The notes beneath the pieces are model-generated. The model ran no database searches, had not been told where the DNA came from, and saw only the letters and a program-made list of their open reading frames with translations. Positions 24,561-34,999 of a stretch of 64,000 nucleotides of DNA are shown here, one piece after another. Numbering within the stretch: position 1 is the first letter of the stretch; each line of letters opens with the position of its first letter. Origin of the DNA: Siderastrea radians (lineage: Eukaryota > Cnidaria > Anthozoa > Scleractinia > Rhizangiidae); assembly GCA_964017195.1 (NCBI GenBank), contig OZ024890.1, positions 66,883,876-66,947,875 on the forward strand, written 5' to 3'. The translations under genes and the position numbers were made by a program.

Positions 24561-25780
24561 CAGACTCGAGATGCGCAGAACGTGTGCGTAGTAACAAAAG
24601 GAGGCCCCGTCCTTAAATTTATTGGGACTAAAAACAATACTAATTAATTAACTACAAATACGTGACTCGCAGAACTTCGCAAAGCTCGTCTGGCGCTCAC
24701 GCTGTGGAGATTAGGTGGTAAATCCCTCCCATCCCCAGCCACTCGTTGAATGTCCCTCATTTGTATCGGAAATTGGTCCAGTAAACAGTTGTACACAGAT
24801 GATGAATAAACAAACATGCCAGCATGTAGTGAATATTAGCAATGAATAAACATGAGAGTGCGCAATTACCAGCGGTAGTGGGATTTGGTTTTGTTGCTAG
24901 GCAAGTGCGGACATCATCGAAATATGTATAGGCAGTCTGAGATTCGACCGGCCTAAGCGATCCGCCCGCGACAAATTCACATATCCCTGCACGTTAAATT
25001 CCGATTTTTTATGGTAAGGCCCTGAATGGCAACTTGTACTTGATACTTCAAAAGCCATAGAGTGGTAGCTTGGATTTAGTTATTTCTTTTTTTTTAGTTT
25101 ATAGGCACTGGATTATTTCAAAATAGAAAAGGCAAAGACAAATACAGCTTTAGCCCTTAATGCGTCACTGTGTGTTCGCTTTGTGAATGTTCAATAGCCA
25201 TGACATTTAGGGAGTTTCGGACTGAGGGCACTGACACAGTTTACGCTAGAGTTACAGCTGGTACCTACAAAATCACAGTTCAATTCTCACTCCATGAATG
25301 AAAAATATGCAGAACTTAAAGAAGAGGTGGGGATAGCTCCGGAATGGCACACAAATTAACGAGCAACATGGAGCAGCAATGCTGTATGTACGCGTTGGAT
25401 CAAATTAATCTAGTGGGCTAAAAAAGACAATGATACCAAAAATGAAGTACACCCGATACAACGTAACCTTTATTGGTTTAGTAGGATATCTCGGCTGGCT
25501 ACTACCAGCCTTCTTCAGGTACAATAAAATCGAAAATAAAAAAGGTTCCATACACGTGTTACTAAAAAAGTAGCTATTGTGAAAATAGTGTACTTAACTA
25601 TGACAAGAAGTGACAGTACAAGTACATTGACAAGTATAGATGACTGGAAGTACATTGACGGGTTTAGTAAGTTTCAACATGGACATTCGTGAATGTACTT
25701 GTGGTAATTAGGAAACGAAAGGTTCATTTTGATTGAATAACTGAGAAAACGGATAGTTAACGAATACAAGTATACAAGTA

Positions 25781-25945
25781 AAACAACAACAACTACAACT
25801 ACTGATACCGCTACCACAACCACTACCACTGCCACCACCGCTACTGCTACTACTGCTGCTGCTGCTGCTACTACTACTACTACTACTGCTACTACTACTA
25901 CTACTACTACTGCTACTACTACTACTACTACTACTGCTACTACTA

Positions 25946-25983
<38 letters not shown>

Positions 25984-26021
25984 ACTACTACTACTACTTC
26001 TACTACTACTACTACTACTAC
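25781..26021 (+). repeat. (CTA)n/(CTG)n microsatellite
   Basis: A long imperfect triplet array (CTA, CTG, CCA). It directly precedes the LINE 5' end. The poly-Ser and poly-Val/Ala open frames on the reverse strand are artefacts. Confidence 0.95.
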
Positions 26022-26648
26022 TAGCCGGTGTACTGCTACTTGCGTGACCACTGAAAATGGTCACGTCTTTTTAGCTGAGTAATATTTCATTTATTTACAT
26101 GGTAGAATTGCATTCTACTGGCAAAAAGTTTGTAACAACGAAAGTTTAAATGGATGAAGATCCCGATGACCCGTCATTTGAGCCCAGAGATAATCCTGGT
26201 CAAAAGAAAAAAACCGGATTCAAGCTATCGTCAATGGTCGACATGAAACCACGTGAAGATCTCCATCGTTATCTGGTCGACAAATTTCACTCCTCGACTA
26301 AATCGAAAACAGTTTCCTTCGAGAAAATCGATTTATTCACTTACAAACCCACGGCGAAAGTGGCATCCTTTATAACATCGGAGGATTGTCTGCTGTTATG
26401 GATCAAAACCTTTATAGTACGCTACTTCGAACACTTAAACACCATGGGATATCGTGTTACGTGGCAAGAACGAGAATCGTACAGTTGCGCAACCAAGAGC
26501 GACAAAATTATCCTGCTCATTTATGCCGTAGAAGATAACGATGAAGATCAACTTATCACTATATCTATCTTTATTTCTACTGGTCGAATAATGATTCAAG
26601 GGAAGAAATTCGCCGAGTGGAGCCGAGACGAATTTCCGGCGCTATTAT

Positions 26649-28780
26649 GCGCCGATCAATTCGAAACTTCAACATCCACCCCCCGGGCATACCCTGGGCA
26701 TTTGACTGTGCATCGTGTCCGGGGTGTGGGGAATTTGAACGTTGCGTTGGAAGGGTGGGAAATTTGAACCGGATTTATCTCTTGTTCTGACGTAAAACGC
26801 GCGTGACTTTTTTTGGTTTTTACAGGGTTTGACGGATTTACAAGATAGAATGTCGCCTTTGTTAGTGAATAACTCTTTCAAAAGAAAGGGTCTTTAAAAG
26901 AAGTTTGAAGGTGTCATTACGGCCTATCTCTCTCTGGAAGGCGTGTAAAGCGTTTGATGAGGGGGACATTGGGGGCTGTCAACACCGCAACACCGCAGAA
27001 AAAATATAACGAACACCGCATCACCGCAAAAAAGTTAACGAAACACCGACACCGCAATTCAATTTTTGTCCTACGATTTCAATGATCTAAAAAGCTTCTT
27101 GGGAAAGAGAAAACGTCCTCACGTGATGTAATATTTTTCATTTAAACAAATGTCATTACCTCAGCAATTTTCCACTCAACAGATACAAATCACAAAGCCA
27201 TACTGTTTTCACCTTGTGGTCTGCACGTAAATCACACGGATACTGATGATGTCTGTATTCTTGCTGTAACCAACATTTTTTCGTATGTACATGACGACAA
27301 AGATGAACAGGTAACGCTCCCGCTACCAGCGCGGTCGTGGTTGCCACGAGCTCACTTGCTTTATAGTTTCGCGTTTTAATGTTTTCTGGGATGATCGCGC
27401 TCCTTTATCGTCTATTAAACAAATAGGCGGCGTCTCTGCTTCTTCTTATCTTCTTTATCTTACTTGTATACCGTTTCCCCGAAAAGCTTCTCAACGCCTT
27501 CACTTGGCTGTCTTCCCGAATTCATGTATCAACTGCGACACTCTCGTAGCGATGACACAAGTTGTCGCTGCTGTGAAGATTTCTTCCAGTTAAGGCATTT
27601 TCAAGCCGTCAAGAACTCTTTTTGTATTGGTTTCTCCGTTTTTCCTACTTGTAAACAGCTCCTGCTAAACATTTTTCGGGCCCTTCACTTGCTTAATCCG
27701 AAATAATCTCGCAAACATTTTCAAAACCGCGCACAATGTTCGACAAAACAAATAAAACAAGTTTCCCATCACGGCATCCATGTGCCTGTACTCTAATAAA
27801 ACTTGGGCAACGACCAATCACAGCACGCGTAATATATACTACATTGTATAACTAACGATAGTCACTTAGGACAGGAGGCGATCGTTGAATCGAATGGCTC
27901 TTCCAAAGTGTGACCTTGCGCCTAGCAGAAAGGTGGTTGAGCTGCCTATTTCTCCTAAGAACTCTATTTTCAGTCGTGCAGATATAAAGAATGCAAGGTA
28001 GCGTGTTACGAACTTACCAAATAGATTCTCTGAGCTTCGTCACTTTTCACTTCTGTTGATCCGACACCTAAATTTGTTTTTATGCCGGTAGTTCCCCCCC
28101 CCCCTTTTCCCTCTTCATAAAAAAAGCGACACAGTCGATTATGCACTCTGTTGTAGGCTCAATGACCTCTTCCATGTTGCAGCCGTTTGACCACGCGCCG
28201 TGAAACACAAGGAGGCTGACAGGATCCCAGACAGTCCGCGTAGCAAAGGCCAAGTTACTTATAAATGAAAACAGAAATGGCCTGGCATTCACTGCTTGAC
28301 ACAGATTTGATACCGCCTTTGTTTCCAAAAAGGGTGATAATCGACGGTTTGACGAATATAAACAGGTTTTACCAGTTACTCGACAAGGGTAAGTCGGTCA
28401 AATGTGTCAAATAATAAGCCACAACACCGCAAAGGGTCCCCAAGAAATTTTTTTCACCGAACATCGCAGGTTTAAAATCAAAAACACCTCACACCGTACG
28501 ATTTGAGATCACCGCAACACCGCGAGATGGGATTTTATTCACCGCAACACCGCACCAAAAAATTAGCGGCACCGCAACACCGCAAATCCCCATGTCCCCC
28601 TCTTTGATTGAAGACGAAATTTGCCTTTGAGGACAGGTAGTTCAGTACTAATTGGTGGGGCATTTGAACGGCTATTTTGCCCCGACGAGAGGGAATTTGA
28701 ACAAGCCAATTTTCAAAAGTTCAAATGCCCGGAGGGTTGCCCGGGGAGTGGGGAAGTTGAACTTTCGAATTGATCGGCGC
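26649..28780. mobile_element. DNA transposon with ATTAT duplication inside LINE ORF1
   Basis: Ends GCGCCGATCAATTCGAAA and TTTCGAATTGATCGGCGC. Imperfect inverted repeats continue inward (CTTCAAC, CCCCGGGCA, GGGCATTTGA) for about 55 bp. Target duplication ATTAT at 26644-26648 and 28781-28785. It is non-autonomous with no transposase seen, and is itself interrupted by 26959-28602. Internal recurring words: GGGGAATTTGAAC. Confidence 0.8.
26959..28602. mobile_element. Nested transposon with CACCGCAACACCGC subterminal repeats
   Basis: Ends GAGGGGGACATTGGGG and CCCCATGTCCCCCTC. Target duplication TTTGAT at 26953-26958 and 28603-28608. Both ends carry iterated CACCGCAACACCGCA-like words (26982-27056 and 28423-28586), as transposase-binding arrays often do. 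The interior (27060-28420) has no recognisable protein. Superfamily unknown. Confidence 0.75.
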
Positions 28781-29442
28781 ATTATCAATCGTAAACAGTC
28801 TTGAGTCTTCAGGTAACCCTAGTTCAAAGAACATTTCTTTGTTTCTTCGGGGCTTATCAAATTTCTTTACAAAGTGTGAAGGCTCTGAAGCAGAGGAACT
28901 CAACGACATTACTACTAAAGAAGATGTTGTGCACGACAATGAAATCTCAGAGGTGACAGAAACATCCAGCGTGGACAAAGGAACTACAGAAACTAACCGG
29001 ATGTCGGAACATATTGAGCCTCTCTCCCTCACACCAAGTAGATTAAATACATTGGCTACTTTGCGAAACACAGTCGGAAAAGTAGAAGCCACATTTACAC
29101 AGTTTACGATAACACAAACGGGTAACATCGAAACACTAAAGGACAAAACTGTCCAGCAAGACCATCTTCTCAAAGTACAAAAAACAACCCTAGGAGGTCT
29201 TGCTGACGACTTGGCAAACAATAACAAGCTACTAAATGAAGAACTACAAAAACACGCCGCTCTTATCACAGAATTACAGGACGAAAACCAGGCATTACAG
29301 AACAAACAAGCAAAACTATCGGAAGATAATGTAGCCATGAAAAGAAAACAAAGCCTACTGGAAGCAGAAGTCGCGTTTCTTAAAGATCAGGTTAAGGCCC
29401 TTTGGGAGAAATTGAACGTACACCCAACGGAAAAAAGCCATT

Positions 29443-30190
29443 ATGAGTGATACGTCGAGCCAGACTTCCTCCCGCGTAGAGGACGAGAGCATAATTTGCG
29501 CAACGAATAATGAATGTGAAAATCCGACTTCTACACCGGCATGCGCCCAATGGAAAGAAGACGAATTGCTCGTTGTGAATCTACCGAAATCTAACTCTTT
29601 CTCTCCCCTTCAAGAACCCCCCAGAAAACCTCTTGAAAATGGCAAACAAGACAAGCCAAAGACAGCTAATCCCCAACACCCTACTACGTCCTCTGCTAGC
29701 AACAACAACACTCGTATTAATGAAGTGATCTTCCTGTGTGATTCCAATGGAAAGTTTTTGGACACAAGACAAATGTTTTCATCGAAACACGAAGTCAAGT
29801 ACATCAGAGCACCACTGAGTGAACACGCAAGATCCTACTTACAAAATGACGTTCGCACTCCTCCTCAATTGATCATACTGCACACGGGAACAAACGACCT
29901 TGAGAGAACCAATTCTCCTGAAGAACTTATCTCTAACATTTTAATATTGATTACTGAGGCTTCCACAAAATTCCCTATCAAGCAAGATATTTTTCTCAAC
30001 ACTTCTTCCCCGCAACGACATCCCAACACCGATAATCACCTCAATAAATGATCAATTAATTAATAGCTGCTCAAGACTACCCAACGTACAGTTAATTAAA
30101 CACGACAACCTGTTCGCGAATCAACTCAATATTCTCCACGATAACAAGCACATTCTTAAACGACACATAGCGCTTTTCGCCATTCACGGC
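29443..30190 (+). pseudogene. LINE ORF2: SGNH/esterase-like protein, frameshifted
   Basis: ATG 29443 overlaps the stop of ORF1 by 8 nt. After a Ser/Pro-rich N-terminus the esterase blocks are visible: VIFLCDSNGKFLD (nucleophile Ser block) and LIILHTGTNDLE (G-x-N-D block). The first frame stops at 30049-30051, then the protein seems to continue in another frame (IKHDNLFANQLNILHDNKHI, about 30095-30155). Esterase domains of this kind occur in ORF1 proteins of CR1/L2-type LINEs; here the domain appears in a separate, overlapping ORF. Confidence 0.6.
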
Positions 30191-30779
30191 CGTCTTCAAA
30201 TGCCCCGCCAATCCAAAGAGCATCACCAAATCAACTGGCATCTCCCCAAGGTCCCAATACAGTGTTGCGGCACGCCTCATACAGCAATGCTGTCAAGATC
30301 ACACTACCCTGGCCTTACCATCCTCAAACGCAACCTCCGCCCATACCACTTGCCACACCACAACTACAGCAACGGATACCCCAAGCACCACACCAAACTG
30401 CACCGCATCAAATGCTCCCACATGCTGCGAAACCGCTACAGCAACAGATACCCCCCACCCCACACCAAAGTACATCATATGCGTATCCCAACGCACTGCA
30501 TCAAACGCTTACGCATGCTGAAAAAATGGAAACTGCCCGTGAAGAGACACCAATACCTCAGGAAATCATATCCTTCCTACGATTCAGTTGTAAAATCATT
30601 TCTATAATTAACCAAGCAACCTGATTTGAACATTAGACACTTAATTAAGTAGGATAAATTTTATACCAGTATAATGAGTAAGTAATTTAGCAATCTATCA
30701 TTGGTACCAAAGATCACCCCGATATTTCAAGCAACCTGTCCTTTTGTGCTTGGAATATCAGCGGACTATCTTCCAAATA

Positions 30780-31632
30780 CAGTGCAACCCCGATATAACG
30801 ATATGCCAAGGGAGCAGTGAAATTATATCGTTATATCGAGGTATCGTTATATCGAGACTCCCGACATTTAGGACATTTGGGACGCAGCTATTGGTGAAGT
30901 TCTTGACTGTGAGGTAGGTTTATCCACTAAATGTGATGGCAAAGATAAAAGCAAAGCTCATGTTTGGCCATGTTTTCAAACAAAATTACCTTGTATTTTG
31001 TCAATAAAAAAATATTTTGTTTTATTTTGCCACAGCACGAACCAAATAATCCTCACGATACTCATGCTGTTGCCATAAAACGAATGGAAGGCAAAAGAAA
31101 GCGCAAGCAAGTCATCGTCGGCCACGTGCCACTGACACTGTCACGAATCTTTCATTTATTTTTGAAACACGGTGGGCAGATTTCCGTTAAAGTTACAGGA
31201 AAACGCAGGAACAAAGGCATCGGCCTTGAAATCCCGGCGACGTATACGTTTGGTCACAAGAAGGAGTCAAAGATACTAAAATTGAGAGAACTATTAAATG
31301 ACAAGGAGGATAAAGAGGCATCGTAAACTGAAAGCTGTTGACAGACGCGTGACAGATTACTGTACTCGATTACTGTAATGTTATTGTATTAAATTCAATT
31401 TTTAGTTATATTGTAACTGTGTACTGATACTGTAATATCGTTATATCGGGGAAGATTTTACGCTCGGTGCGCTCAATTCACATCGTTATATCGGGAATAT
31501 CGTTATATCGAAGATCGTTATATCGGGGTTCTGTCCCATACATTTTACTGTAATTTTTGCCGGGACATAGCATATTCATCGTTATATCGGGGATATCGTT
31601 ATATCGAAGATCGTTATATCGGGGTTGCACTG
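30780..31632. mobile_element. Tigger/pogo-like non-autonomous element carrying a HIRAN gene fragment
   Basis: Ends CAGTGCAACCCCGATATAAC and the reverse complement, with TA duplication at 30778-30779 and 31633-31634. Both ends contain iterated CGTTATATCG(GGG/AAG) words. There is no transposase; the interior is a two-exon HIRAN-like coding segment. It is inserted in the LINE endonuclease. Assignment to Tigger/pogo rests on the TA target and the terminal sequence. Confidence 0.8.
30867..31326 (+). CDS. HIRAN-like domain segment captured by transposon
   Basis: Exon 1 is open before donor GAG/GTAGGT (ends 30913) and reads DIWDAAIGEVLDCE. Exon 2 starts after TTTTGCCACAG (31036) and reads HEPNNPHDTHAVAIKR, then VGHVPLTLSRIF, SVKVTGKRRNKGIGLEIPA, and stops at TAA 31324-31326. 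The NPHDTHAVAI and VGHVP blocks fit HIRAN-type domains, which bind DNA ends in SWI/SNF-type helicases. The phase-0 join keeps the frame. No start codon is obvious, so this is probably a fragment of a larger host gene carried by the element. Confidence 0.6.
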
Positions 31633-33676
31633 TACCTTGGAAACAAGTTACAAAGTATTGATTTTTTGAGCGTTGTTGATAATTCTGATTTTATAGTACT
31701 AACCGAAATCGGCAATTGCTCTGATTTGGAAATAGCCGGATATAAATCTTTTGTTCAGTGTTCCGCTCCTAACCAGTCGAAAAAAGGTGGTTGGAACTCT
31801 GGAGGAATAGCTTTATTTTACAAAAACAAACTCCATAAAAAAATTTCAATCACGAAAACAACTCAAAACTTTTTATGGTTCAAAATCGAGAAAAGTTTCT
31901 TAAATTTGGTGAAGGATATTTACGTTTGCGGGGTGTATATACCTCCGTGTAACTCAAAATATTTCGATCTCGAAATTTTTGATCAGCTAGAGCAAGACAT
32001 AGTACACTTTTCTACAACAGGATCAGTAATTCTTATGGGGGACTTTAATTCAAGAACCGGAAAATACTCCGATACTGTCTCACAAGAGGGAAACAGCATA
32101 ATTACTAATGATCAGTCGGAATCAGCTTTTCAACCAGCCCAAAGAAATAGTTTTGATAATGTATTAAATAGTCATGGGAAAAAACTATTAGAAGTTTGCA
32201 AAAACCTTGATCTAAGAATAGTTAATGGCAGAGTCAATGGAGATACCCTAGGCAGACCCACTTTTTCATGGAAAAAACGGGACAAGCGTTATTGATTACA
32301 TAATATGCGATCAGTGCACATTTCTAAACGTTGCCAATTTTGTTGTTAAACAGCCGTCCTACTTGTCGGACCACAGTGCCATCGTAGCATGGTTGAATCT
32401 TAACACCAGCTTACCAGCAAGCGAAACCCAAACTTCAACCTCCACTTGTCTAATAGATTAATAAGTCTGCCACGCCAGTTTTGCTGGGAAAAGGACTCTT
32501 ACTTAAAATTCAGAAACGCATTACGTACGGAACCAATCCAAATTCTAATTAGAGAATTTATGGAACGAAACACTGAAAATGTAAATGTCTCGTTGGACGA
32601 TGCTGTGAACATTCTAACTGCGACATCAAAAATCTGCCTCAAGATTAAAACCAAAAGATCTCGTAAACGTATTAGGACAACATCTAACAAAAAATGGTTC
32701 GACCGTGAATGCCGCCCGCGACTGAAAAGACACGAATTACGAACATTATCAAATCAAAAACATCGCGATCCCCTTAACTCTGAGTTACGGGAGAAATTTC
32801 ACAAAACTCTGAATGATTATAAAAAGGTCCTTGACTCAAAAAGGAAAGAATTTCAGAAAGAAAAACTCTGCAACTCGACGAGCTAGCATTAAATTCCGAC
32901 AAAGCGTCGTTTTGGAGTTGTCTAAAATCGATGAACGATACTATCGACGAAAATGTTCCTACCCCAATCTTGGAAGAAACATGGCTCAATCATTTTCTAT
33001 TTGCATCAAACTTTTTAACCTTATTTTACAATCTGGAAAAATGCCAGATATTTGGTGTCAAGGCCTTATAACCCCAATCTACAAATCGGGTGACAAGAGT
33101 GATCCAACAAACTATAGGGGCATATCTGTATCTAGTTGCCTTGGAAAACTGTTTTGTTCCATTTTAAATCAAAGTCTATGCTTGTATTTTAAGGAAAACA
33201 AGATATTCCCAAACTGGCTTTCTACCTGAAAATCGTACTGCAGACCATGTTTTCACTCTAAGGACCCTAATAGATAAATATGTCCACTACCATAAGGAAA
33301 AAGACTATGCTTGTTTCGTAGATTTTCGTAAAGCTTTCGAATCTGTTTGGCACGAGGGATTGTTTTACAAGCTGCTCAAAATCAACATAGGAGGACATTT
33401 CTACCGTCTGATCAAAAGCTTTCATTGCAATTCTACATGTTCCATAAGAATCGGAGAAAACAAAACTCGATCTTTCTCATACTCAAGGTGTACGTCAAGG
33501 ATGTATTGTAAGTCCTCTTTTATTTAACCTCTATATAAACAATTTGCCGTATTTATTCGAAAATAGGCTGTCTGATCCATTTGTTCTTCCAAACGGAACA
33601 AAAATAAATTCACTATTGTATGCAGATGATTTGATCATCCTATCAAGATCCAAAACAGGAATACAAAACTGTTTAA

Positions 33677-34669
33677 TGCACTAGTCAATTGAAACCCCCA
33701 CCCCCCGATCCCCGGGGCAGGGCGGGGAATTAACGCGGCCATACCGGTGATTTAACGCGTATTTAACAGCGTGAAATCACCGGGAGTCGGGGAATTTAAC
33801 ACCTGCCGTTTTTAAGCGGGGCATTTTAGCGGGGATTTAACGCTGCACCGGAAGTCTGGGTAGCTCGGTCGCTTCATGTTGAGGACTGGGTCCTAGTCTC
33901 TCCGACTCTCCTCCATGTGAAAGAAGATGGCGAACGGTGCGAGAAAGGTATTTACACGCTTCATTCTTCTGAATCTTTAATTAAAACGGGCCATCCTGTC
34001 TATATATTGTTCTTCTGTGAGAATTTAATGTTCTATAATCGAGAATTTATTTGAATTACGTAGATTTTCGAACTATTTTATAATGCAAATTAGACATTAG
34101 CAATTCCAATTCTGAGATACATGTTTGTTTTGTATATTTACAGATTCTTTTTCAGTTTAGAGAACAGCGGAAGGTAAAAGATGTAAATGATGAAACTTTG
34201 ACTGAGTTAATTCACGTAGTCCGGGGAGATTTTAGTATTCCTGAAGGGGAAGGAACTGTTGTTTTACAACGGTCCGGTACGACGAGTCGTGGAGTGAGTG
34301 GCTTGATGTAACCGATGAAACAGAGCTCGAAGATAGGGCAAAAATTAAAGTTGTCTTGCTCGGAAAGAAAGAAGATGCAAGCGAGGAAACAAAATCGCAG
34401 GCAGTAGAGCCTACAAAAAATAGATGCAGGTATGTTTTTATTTTTGTGCATGTTCCTGTTTTATATATTTAAAAATCAACAGATGTATGTCTGTTTTGTG
34501 TTTTTACTGTGAAGCGACCAAAAAATACCGGGGCCATGGTGACGGGGGTTTTAACAACGAATGTTTCCCCGATGACCGGGGGAAATGGCCAAGTTTAACA
34601 CTACATAAATGTTAAATTCCCCGCCCTGTCCCGGGGGTCGGGGGGTGGGGGTTTCAATTGACTAGTGCA
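33677..34669 (+). mobile_element. PIF/Harbinger-like element, 993-bp internally deleted copy
   Basis: Ends TGCACTAGTCAATTGAAAC and its reverse complement, with TAA duplication at 33674-33676 and 34670-34672. It contains exons 1 and 2 of the cargo gene found in the 50231-52988 copy. Exon 2 carries a small insertion (CGGTCCGGTACGACG versus CGGTACGACG pattern) that shifts the frame. Sequence past the exon 2 donor jumps directly to the opposite end, so exon 3 is lost. TWA 3-bp duplication fits PIF/Harbinger. Confidence 0.8.
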
Positions 34670-34999
34670 TAAGAGTGAATGTCAGTAAAAATCAAAGAAA
34701 AACCGTAAAATCGCGGCCACGGTCAAAAAATCGATTCCGCTCATTTTTTGTCTACATCAAGTTTAAGGTACTAAACAAAGTGAAATGGGGTTAGTTTTTT
34801 GAAATATCCATTTTGAACAATATTAACGGTTAAAAATCATCTGATCGAATTTGGCGGCGCGCGAGCCCAAAATTTTTGCACTTTTTGCAAGATTCCCGTT
34901 CGAAATAAAATACAACAGCCAGACTTCTACAGCTACAAATGTACACACTGGGTCTTATTTAATTGGGATATGGTGTTCTTTTTCGTCTCAGGGTCTTCC

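Larger units (their letters stand above)
22801..25780. other. Intergenic DNA without recognised genes
   Basis: No coding signal. It contains a repeat shared with about 9540-9610 (CAGACGTCCT then CCATCCGGTATAGTG, at about 23375-23435) and two hairpin-forming elements at about 23985-24275 and 24320-24560. The stretch 25440-25530 (CTACCAGCCTTCTTCAGGTA) looks like retroelement debris. Confidence 0.45.
26150..29450 (+). pseudogene. LINE ORF1 (RNA-binding/coiled-coil protein) split by a transposon
   Basis: ATG at 26150. The first half (26150-26648, about 166 residues) has an RRM-like alternation (YRVTWQERES, IILLIYAV, ITISIFISTGRIMIQG). The second half resumes at 28786 and ends at TGA 29448-29450. 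It has a long heptad-like coiled coil (EELQKHAALITELQDENQAL, LEAEVAFLKDQVKALWEKL). The transposon 26649-28780 with its ATTAT duplication splits codon TTA/TCA; excision rejoins the frame exactly. Such ORF1 proteins bind LINE RNA as trimers. Stop and next start overlap (ATGAGTGA). Confidence 0.7.

Noticed and set aside
25674..26064. Poly-Val/Ala and poly-Ser open frames on the reverse strand
   Set aside because: They are translations of a (CTA)n/(CTG)n microsatellite.
28721..29338. 205-codon reverse-strand frame over LINE ORF1
   Set aside because: Ser/Val/Cys-rich shadow of the forward coiled-coil ORF, without motifs.
30200..30624. His/Pro/Gln-rich open frames
   Set aside because: Low-complexity, overlapping frames in the decayed end of the LINE esterase ORF.
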